Translations under genes and position numbers: made by a program
Part shown: piece by piece, positions 58,682 through 64,000 of the stretch
Layout of the letters: every line of letters begins with the position of its first letter
Position numbering within the stretch: position 1 is the stretch's first letter
The notes under the pieces: generated by a model
The model's input: the letters and a program-made list of their open reading frames with translations, nothing else
Databases searched by the model: none
What the model was told of the DNA's origin: nothing
Origin: Nonomuraea sp. NEAU-A123
GTDB lineage: Bacteria; Actinomycetota; Actinomycetes; Streptosporangiales; Streptosporangiaceae
Assembly: GCF_018603905.1 (NCBI RefSeq)
Contig: NZ_JAHFZZ010000023.1
Span: 1 to 64,000 of the forward strand
Length of the DNA: 64,000 nucleotides
Direction: 5' to 3'

Positions 58682-59131
58682 ATGTCGATCGATCTTCATG
58701 CGGAACTCTCGGGTGAGGTGCGCGCACCGACCTGGCTGAGTGTGGCCACGCTACGGTCGATGCCGCAGCGGGAGACGACGGTGAGCTTCGAATGCCGCAC
58801 CTCCGGGCTGCGGCGCCACCACTTCAGCGGGGCGCTGCTCATCGACGTGCTCCAGTCGGCCGAGCCGCTGTTCGACCCGGATGAACGCAAGGACCGGCTG
58901 CGCTTCCTGATCTCGGTACTGGGGCGGGACGGCCATCGCGCGGTGCTGTCGTGGGGTGAGATCGATCCGGAGTTCGGCAACACCCCGGCGCTGCTCGCCG
59001 TCAGCATGGACTGCCGGGATCTCGACGATCAGGGCCCGCATCTGGTGGTGCCGGGGGATCGCTGCGGGGCCAGGCACATCAGTCAGATCGCGGGGATCAG
59101 GTTGTGCGCCGACGACCGGTTATGGGGATGA
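58682..59131 (+). CDS. short molybdopterin-oxidoreductase-type (SUOX) domain protein
   Basis: From ATG 58682 the product has 149 residues. Its parts are APTWLSVATLRSMPQRETTV, FECRTSGLRRHHFSGALLID, then ISVLGRDGHRAVLSWGEIDP and a DRCGARHISQIAGIRL end. This resembles the small sulfite-oxidase-type domain proteins found beside actinomycete mod genes. The cofactor-ligating Cys is not certain. GTG 58673 after GAGGAGG is an alternative start. Its 3' end overlaps the leftward small Cys gene by 12 bases. The molybdate operon opposite supports a role with molybdopterin. Confidence 0.75.
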   Translation: MSIDLHAELSGEVRAPTWLSVATLRSMPQRETTVSFECRTSGLRRHHFSGALLIDVLQSAEPLFDPDERKDRLRFLISVLGRDGHRAVLSWGEIDPEFGNTPALLAVSMDCRDLDDQGPHLVVPGDRCGARHISQIAGIRLCADDRLWG

Positions 59132-59380
59132 ATGCTCGCAGGAGCAGGGCGGGCCGGCCCAATGCAGGGCGATGTAGGCCGTCGCCTGGCCGCAGTAGCG
59201 CATCCGCTCGCGGATGACGCGGTAGCGGGCGCCGGTCTCGGGATCGTCGGGCGAACGCCGCGGGACCGGAACCGTCAGGAGGCCGATGTCCTGGTCGACG
59301 TGGGTGAGCAGGCCGTGGCACGGGCCGCCGAGGCAGATGGCGTTGCCGTCGTGGCAGTCGTCCGGCGGGTGCGCGCTCAT
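59120..59380 (-). CDS. small Cys-rich protein at the end of the mod operon
   Basis: The 86-residue protein carries seven cysteines (DDCHDGNAICLGGPCHG, RYCGQATAY, PPCSCEH) and histidines, suggesting metal or disulfide binding. Its ATG overlaps the modC stop (59377-59380), so it belongs to the molybdate operon. I do not recognise a family, and a role in metal handling is inference from context. Confidence 0.65.
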   Translation of the reverse strand: MSAHPPDDCHDGNAICLGGPCHGLLTHVDQDIGLLTVPVPRRSPDDPETGARYRVIRERMRYCGQATAYIALHWAGPPCSCEHSSP

Positions 59381-60414
59381 GCCGGATAAGCGTGTGTCTC
59401 GGTGGCCTTCACCGACGCCCAGATCCGCTGGCCGGGGGTGAGGTCGAGGTCGGCGAGGGCGGCCGGGGTGATGTCGGCGAAGGCCGTGACGGGGCCGCCG
59501 AGGTGGACGCGTACGTTGTCGCCGTGACGCTCGATGCCGTCGATCGTGGCGTGCCACAGGTTGCGCGGGCTGCCGTCGGGCCGGGTGCGGTAGAGGGCGA
59601 CGGCGGCGGGCGGGAAGGCCACGAAAACGGGGCCTTGGAGGTGATCGGCGGTGCTGAGCAGTAGTTCGCCTACCTTGACCCGATGGCCGTCGGCCAGGCC
59701 CTGGTAGAGGTTGAGCCCGACCAGCCGGGCCACGTAGTCGGTACGGGGCTGGCGGGCCACTTCGGCGGGGCCGCCCTGCTGGACGATGGCGCCGTTCTCG
59801 ATCACGATGAGCCGGTCGGCGAGCACCATGGCGTCGAGCGGGTCATGGGTGACCAGGACGGTGGCGCCGTCGAAGTCGGCCAGGTGGCGGCGCAACTGCG
59901 AGCGGATCTCCAGCCGGGTGTGCGCGTCGAGCGCCGCGAGCGGCTCGTCGAGCAGCAGCAGGCGCGGGTGTACGGCCAGCGCGCGGGCCAGGGCGACGCG
60001 CTGGGCCTGGCCGCCGGACAACTGCCGGGGCTTGGCGGCGGCGCGGTCGGCCAGGCCGACGCGTTCCAGCAGGGCGGCGGCGGTACGGCGGGCCTCGGCC
60101 TTGGAGGCGCCGTGGCAGCGCGGCCCGAAGGCGACGTTGTCCAGTGCCGTCAGGTGCGGGAAGAGCAGGTAGTCCTGGAAGACCATGCCGATAGGCCGCT
60201 CCTCGGCGGCCTGGGCGTGCAGCGGGAGGCCGTCGAGGGTGATCTGCCCATCGGACAGGGGAGTGAGCCCGGCCAGGGCGCGCAGGGCGGTGGTCTTGCC
60301 CGCGCCGTTCGGGCCGAGCAGCGCGACCACTTCGCCGGGCGCGGCCTCCAGATCGATGTCCAGAGCGAACGCGGGCCGGGTGACGACCAGCCGAGCCCGC
60401 AGGCCGTCGGTCAT
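59377..60414 (-). CDS. modC: molybdate ABC transporter ATP-binding protein
   Basis: The 345-residue protein has the ABC motifs: Walker A LLGPNGAGKTTALRALAGL, Q-loop VFQDYLLFPHLTALDNVAFG, signature LSGGQAQRVALARAL, Walker B RLLLLDEPLAAL, H-loop VLVTHDPLDA. A C-terminal TOBE/MOP-like domain (about 280-345, NLWHATIDGIERHGDNVRVH) binds oxyanions. Start ATG 60414 overlaps the modB stop; a GTG at 60429 is upstream. It energises molybdate uptake. Confidence 0.93.
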   Translation of the reverse strand: MTDGLRARLVVTRPAFALDIDLEAAPGEVVALLGPNGAGKTTALRALAGLTPLSDGQITLDGLPLHAQAAEERPIGMVFQDYLLFPHLTALDNVAFGPRCHGASKAEARRTAAALLERVGLADRAAAKPRQLSGGQAQRVALARALAVHPRLLLLDEPLAALDAHTRLEIRSQLRRHLADFDGATVLVTHDPLDAMVLADRLIVIENGAIVQQGGPAEVARQPRTDYVARLVGLNLYQGLADGHRVKVGELLLSTADHLQGPVFVAFPPAAVALYRTRPDGSPRNLWHATIDGIERHGDNVRVHLGGPVTAFADITPAALADLDLTPGQRIWASVKATETHAYPA

Positions 60415-61253
60415 GGGGAGTTCACCCACCGGTCGCGCAGGCTCGACAGGATGATCACCGAGACGGCGAGCAGGACGAGACTGAGCACGATGGCGGCCTC
60501 CGGCTCGGTCTCCAGCGCCAGGTAGACGGCCAGGGGCATGGTCTGGGTAGTGCCGGGGAAGTTGCCGGCGAAGGTGATGGTGGCGCCGAACTCACCCAGC
60601 GCCCGCGCCCAGCACAGCACCGCCCCGGCCACGACTCCTGGGGCGATGAGCGGCAGCGTGACGCGCCGGAACACGATCCAGCGCGAGGCCCCGAGCGTCG
60701 CGGCCGCCTCCTCGAAGCGCTGGTCGGCGGCGCGTAGCGCGCCTTCGACGCTGATCACCAGGAACGGCATCGCCACGAACGCCTCGGCGACGACGACCCC
60801 GGCGGTGGTGAAGGGCAGCGTGAGCCCGAACGTCGCCTCCAGCCATTGCCCGATCAGCCCCCGACGGCCCAGTACGAGCAGCAGCGCGACCCCGCCGACC
60901 ACCGGCGGCAGCACCAGCGGCACGGTGACCAGGGCCCGCACCAGGCGTCGGCCGGGGAAGGACACCCGGGCCAGCAGCCAGGCCAGCGGCACCCCCAGCA
61001 GCAGGCACACGGCCGTCGCGATGGTGGCGGTCACCAGCGACAGCCGCAGCGCCTGCAGCACCTGCGGCTCGGCCAGCCGTTCCAGCAGGGTCGGCCAGGG
61101 CGCCCGTACCAGCAACCCGGCCAGCGGCAGCACCAGGAAGGCCAGCCCGAGCACGGCCGGCACCACCAGCACCCAGGGCAGACGGCCGGACACCGCGCCG
61201 CTCCCGCCGCGAAGCTGTTCGCGGCGGGAGCGGCGCGGTGCTGAAGGGGTCAT
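60411..61253 (-). CDS. modB: molybdate ABC transporter permease
   Basis: The 280-residue permease has five or six helices and the EAA motif near FEEAAATLGASRWIVFRRVT and LPLIAPGVVAG. GEFGATITFAGNFPGTTQTM is the characteristic ModB/CysW signature. The order A-B-C and four-base overlap with modC mark an operon. It forms the membrane channel for molybdate or tungstate. Confidence 0.94.
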   Translation of the reverse strand: MTPSAPRRSRREQLRGGSGAVSGRLPWVLVVPAVLGLAFLVLPLAGLLVRAPWPTLLERLAEPQVLQALRLSLVTATIATAVCLLLGVPLAWLLARVSFPGRRLVRALVTVPLVLPPVVGGVALLLVLGRRGLIGQWLEATFGLTLPFTTAGVVVAEAFVAMPFLVISVEGALRAADQRFEEAAATLGASRWIVFRRVTLPLIAPGVVAGAVLCWARALGEFGATITFAGNFPGTTQTMPLAVYLALETEPEAAIVLSLVLLAVSVIILSSLRDRWVNSP

Positions 61254-61258
61254 CTCCG

Positions 61259-62068
61259 TCAGGGACCCTCGAACCCGGCCTTGGTCAGCACGTCCTTGCC
61301 CTGCGGCGACAGCACCAGGTCGACGAACTGCTTGGCCAGGTCACCCGCGGGCGCCTTGGTCAGGGTGGCGATCGGATAGTCGTTGATCGCCTTGTCCGCC
61401 TCAGGGAAGGTGATGCCCTGCACCTTGCCCGCCGAGGCGATCACGTCGGTCTTGTAGACCAGCGCGGCGTCCACCTCCCCGAGCTCGACCTTGGTCAGGG
61501 TGGCCTTGACGTCCTGTTCCAGGGTGACCGGCTTGACCTTCAACCCGGCCGCGTCCAGCGCCTTGACCGCCGCCGCGCCGCACGGCACCTGCTCGGCGCA
61601 CAGGGCGACCTTCACCTTGGGGTCGGTCAGGTCTTTCAGGTCATCCACCTTGGCCGGATTGTCGGCGGGTACGGCGATCTGCAGCTTGTTGCGGACGAAC
61701 GTGGTCGGCGCGCTCGCCAGGGAGGCGTCGGTCACCGTCTTCATGGTTGCCGGGCTGGCCGCGGCGAACACGTCGGCCGGAGCCCCCTGGGTGATCTGCT
61801 GGGCCAGCGTGGCGCTGGAGCCGAAGTTGAACTTCACGGTGGTGCCCGGGTGGGCGGCCTCGAAGGTCTTGCCGAGCTCGGTGAACGTACCGGTCAGCGA
61901 CGCGGCGGCGAACACCGTCACCTCCTTGGCCCCGCCACCGGCAGACGCCGAAGCCGAGGCGGAGGTGCCGGACGTGGCCGGTGCGCCGGAGCCGCAACCG
62001 GCCAGGCCCGCCAGCGCGAGCGCGACGGGCACGGCGATCGCCCACCGGGAAAGACGCCTGAACACCAA
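61259..62068 (-). CDS. modA: molybdate-binding lipoprotein
   Basis: The 269-residue protein has a lipobox LAGC (Cys25), a Ser/Ala linker and the ModA fold: VTVFAAASLTGTFTELGKTF, VKFNFGSSATLAQQITQGAP, ADVFAAASPATMKTV, then ALVYKTDVIASAGKVQGI (C-terminal lobe). It binds molybdate outside the membrane. It lies five bases upstream of modB and ten bases downstream of the HTH-TOBE gene. Confidence 0.94.
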   Translation of the reverse strand: MVFRRLSRWAIAVPVALALAGLAGCGSGAPATSGTSASASASAGGGAKEVTVFAAASLTGTFTELGKTFEAAHPGTTVKFNFGSSATLAQQITQGAPADVFAAASPATMKTVTDASLASAPTTFVRNKLQIAVPADNPAKVDDLKDLTDPKVKVALCAEQVPCGAAAVKALDAAGLKVKPVTLEQDVKATLTKVELGEVDAALVYKTDVIASAGKVQGITFPEADKAINDYPIATLTKAPAGDLAKQFVDLVLSPQGKDVLTKAGFEGP

Positions 62069-62077
62069 TGTGGCTCC

Positions 62078-62491
62078 TTACTGGCTGCTGGCCACGCGTT
62101 CGTGGCCGGGAATCTCGACGACGACGTTGGTGGACTTGATCACGGCGACCGCCACCACCCCCGGCTCCAGACCCAGCTCATCAGCGGCCTGACGGCTCAT
62201 CAGCGACACCACCCGGTACGGTCCCGCCGCGATCTCCACCTGCGCCATCACCGCATCCCGGATCACCTCGGTCACGATCCCGCGAAAACGGTTACGCGCC
62301 GAGGACCGGCCACCATCGCTGGCCGACTCGATCTGCGCACGGGCGAAGGCCGCCAGATCCGCGCCATCCAGGCGCCGATGGCCATGCTCGTCCCGCCCGG
62401 CCGCCAGCCGTCCCGCGTCCACCCACCGGCGCACGGTGTCGGAACTGACCCCGAGCAACGCGGCGGCCTCGCTGATCCGGAACGTCGTCAC
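62078..62491 (-). CDS. HTH-TOBE molybdate-responsive regulator (ModE-like)
   Basis: The 137-residue protein joins a MerR/excisionase-like HTH (about 5-50: RISEAAALLGVSSDTVRRWV, DAGRLAAGRDEHGHRRLDGA) with a single TOBE/Mop domain (about 70-135: NRFRGIVTEVIRDAVMAQVE, KSTNVVVEIP). Such proteins replace ModE in actinomycetes, binding molybdate through Mop and DNA through the HTH. It is the first gene of the mod operon. GTG 62491 is favoured; TTG 62497 lies two codons upstream. Confidence 0.88.
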   Translation of the reverse strand: MTTFRISEAAALLGVSSDTVRRWVDAGRLAAGRDEHGHRRLDGADLAAFARAQIESASDGGRSSARNRFRGIVTEVIRDAVMAQVEIAAGPYRVVSLMSRQAADELGLEPGVVAVAVIKSTNVVVEIPGHERVASSQ

Positions 62492-62585
62492 AAGCAATCA
62501 CCATACCCTTCGCACATTCCAGGCTGAAGACCGGTCATGCGCCGCAAGAGCGGCACGATTAATACTTTTGTCATGGCATCCACGA

Positions 62586-62825
62586 GACCATGCCCGATAC
62601 CCACCCGCCCAAAAAGGCCCTCCGCTTCGCTCCGGACGTTCTTCCCCCCACCCGTCACCCGATTCGGTGGTTGGCCGTCTGATGCCCGCCCACCCACAAC
62701 GGCCCTCCGCTACGCTCCGGACGCTCTCCCAGGCGGGCTGACGCCCGCCCCCTGAAGGACCTCGCTACGCTCGGACCGCCTTCCCAAGCACGCTTCGCCA
62801 GGCTGGGCAGAGCGGGACAAGATGA
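62586..62825 (+). repeat. interspersed repeat, copy D
   Basis: The longest copy, about 240 bases. It has AAGGCCCTCCGC...CTCCGGACGTTCT, CCCGATTCGGTGGTTGGCC, a second AACGGCCCTCCGCTACGCTC, the hairpin GGCGGGC-TGAC-GCCCGCC (62732-62749), GAAGGACCTCGCTACGCTCG and GCTGGGCAGAGCGGGACAAG at its end. It separates the mod operon from the DUF998 gene. Confidence 0.82.
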
Positions 62826-62950
62826 ACTCGAAACCGGCACCGATTCCTATCCCTGGCACCCACCCGCCGATCAGAAATGCATCACCGATTTTGCGGGTGA
62901 GTAGTAGCAGCGCCCTAGGCCTCGCACACCTGATCTTGTTGCTCTCGACC

Positions 62951-63631
62951 TCATGCCACCTGCGGCGCACCTTCGGGCGCGGCTGTTCGCTGTGCGCGGT
63001 GAATCACTCGCCCGGTTAGGACCCGGACCGCGAACGCGACCTGCCAGAGTCCGATGAAGAGTGTCGGCAGCCGCTCGAAGAAGCCGGCCGGAGAGCCTCC
63101 GCCGTCGTGGCCTTGAGCCGCCGCGACAGTCGCGAAGAACGCTGCGACCGCAACAAGGGACAAGACGCCGCTGGCGATCGAGAAGGCGGACCAACCGCGG
63201 AACGGGCGGCGCGCTGTGACGAATCCGGCCGCCGGAAACGCCAGGAACACCACCAGGGCGCCGAGATTGTGCACGGTGCCGCCCGGGGTGACGACGGCAG
63301 GCTCACCGGCCGGGAAGCCGAGGATCGGATCCGTTCGGAACGGGCCGATGAGGATGAGGCCCAGTCCGGCGGTGACGAGGAGCGCATATCCCCGCGTGTT
63401 GACGGTGCCTGAACGTCGGAGTCCTTCGGCGAAGCACAGCGTGAGCACTCCGTAGAGCACGAAGTTGGCGATCTGGAGCCAGCCGTGGGGGGCCAGGCTG
63501 AGCGCGCTGATGGTGTCGTGCCAGGAGCTGTAGCCGGGCTGTGTCGCCCCGTTGACGAGGTAGGCCGTGATGAAGATGACCGGACCGGCCGCACCCAGCG
63601 CCAACAGGACGTGTGTACGAGGTATGCTCAT
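62951..63631 (-). CDS. DUF998 family membrane protein
   Basis: The 226-residue protein has six hydrophobic helices and the DUF998 pattern: VLLALGAAGPVIFITAYLVN, GATQPGYSSWHDTISALSLA, GLILIGPFRTDPILGFPAGE, TVHNLGALVVFLAFPAAGFV. It starts at ATG 63631; a longer frame to 63691 overlaps the TetR promoter region. It is divergent from the TetR gene, with a 53-base gap, and is likely its target. Function is unknown. Confidence 0.87.
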   Translation of the reverse strand: MSIPRTHVLLALGAAGPVIFITAYLVNGATQPGYSSWHDTISALSLAPHGWLQIANFVLYGVLTLCFAEGLRRSGTVNTRGYALLVTAGLGLILIGPFRTDPILGFPAGEPAVVTPGGTVHNLGALVVFLAFPAAGFVTARRPFRGWSAFSIASGVLSLVAVAAFFATVAAAQGHDGGGSPAGFFERLPTLFIGLWQVAFAVRVLTGRVIHRAQRTAAPEGAPQVA

Positions 63632-63634
63632 GAG

Positions 63635-63664
63635 TACATCGTACACAGACGCAAATACGTCGTA
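63635..63664. promoter_or_regulatory. putative TetR operator
   Basis: TACATCGTA (63635-63643) and TACGTCGTA (63656-63664) are related half-sites between the two divergent starts, with an approximate symmetry. Placement supports autoregulation by the TetR protein. Confidence 0.4.
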
Positions 63665-63684
63665 CCCATCCGAGAGGAAGCGGC

Positions 63685-64000
63685 ATGACATCCCTTTGGG
63701 AGCGGCTCGAAGAGACCGCTACCGCAGCGCGGCAGGCCCTGTCCGCCCAGCGGATCGCAGCGGCAGCGGTGGCCATCGCCGACGCCGAGGGGCTCGACGC
63801 CATCACGATGCGGCGCATCGCCACCGAGTTGGGCGTCGCTCCGATGTCCGCCTACCGTCACGTGTCGGGCAAGGACGATGTCCTGGAGCTGATGGTCGAC
63901 CTCGTCTATGGCGAGGTCGATGTCCCGGACGGTCTCGGCTGGCAGGAGACCCTGCGTGCACTGGCCATGGGCGTTCGCGCCCTGGTATTGAAGCACCCCT
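63685..64000 (+). CDS. TetR-family regulator, truncated by the window edge
   Basis: The first 105 residues are visible. The HTH lies in IAAAAVAIADAEGLDAITMR, RIATELGVAPMSAYRHVSGK and DDVLELMVDLVYGEVDVPDG. LGVAPMSAYRHVSGKD is typical of the TetR group with a TetR_C_1 ligand domain. GAGAGGAAG precedes ATG 63685. The stop lies beyond 64000. It is divergent from the DUF998 gene. Confidence 0.9.
   Translation, partial: MTSLWERLEETATAARQALSAQRIAAAAVAIADAEGLDAITMRRIATELGVAPMSAYRHVSGKDDVLELMVDLVYGEVDVPDGLGWQETLRALAMGVRALVLKHP

Overview
The window is high-G+C actinomycete chromosome, probably from the Streptosporangiales (for example a Nonomuraea-like organism). The evidence is strong GC3 bias, many GTG and leaderless starts, WhiJ-type XRE/DUF397/ATPase modules, CU044_5270-type proteins, SigE-type ECF factors, DinB/mycothiol-type proteins and Spo0M. 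The species assignment is inference. I see no rRNA, tRNA or CRISPR array.

Layout. 0-3.1 kb is a gene graveyard: an IS256 transposase stub, a multiply frameshifted serine-hydrolase pseudogene, a LuxR C-terminal stub and a truncated SARP regulator, with a methyltransferase and a small membrane protein that look intact. 3.3-8 kb holds small accessory genes: a PfpI-like protein, two GNATs, a GT1 glycosyltransferase and a zinc-ribbon protein. 8-13 kb is an OmpR-type two-component system followed by two secreted proteins, all rich in in-frame minisatellites and sharing a repeated 18-bp upstream motif. 13.2-16.4 kb has a PadR/HD-hydrolase operon, an alpha/beta hydrolase and a DUF418 protein. 16.5-21.1 kb has a NarL-type two-component system, a stand-alone LigD-type polymerase and a MerR operon.

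21.1-28.5 kb is a complete galactan-use operon: a sugar ABC importer (binding protein and two permeases), GH42 beta-galactosidase and secreted GH53 endo-galactanase. It is divergent from a LacI regulator, with two palindromic operators between them and a long hairpin terminator at the end. 28.5-34.3 kb is accessory DNA with copies of an unnamed interspersed repeat, a duplicated and internally deleted DinB-like gene, an IS630 stub, a TetR/SDR pair and a truncated EEP-family gene.

34.3-39.9 kb is the most interesting part. A cluster of four hairpins leads into a WhiJ/AbaA-like regulatory module (ATPase, small partner, XRE-DUF5753, DUF397). After a strong terminator comes a three-gene RiPP locus: a precursor peptide, an ATP-grasp ligase and a PIMT-like methyltransferase, the arrangement of aspartimide-modified graspetides. 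A bacterial poly(ADP-ribose) glycohydrolase follows on the opposite strand.

40-64 kb has a CASTOR/POLLUX-type channel, a nucleoside hydrolase, a two-MarR/SnoaL cluster, two NTF2-like or lipoprotein genes and an ECF sigma/CU044 pair with two perfect Crp-type palindromes nearby. It continues with a PhzF protein, a YVTN-propeller/GDSL-hydrolase fusion, ArsR, MMPL and MFS genes, a SigE-type ECF/partner pair, Spo0M, and a molybdate operon (HTH-TOBE regulator, modABC and a small Cys-rich protein) facing a molybdopterin-domain protein. The window ends in a DUF998 protein divergent from a TetR gene cut by the window edge.
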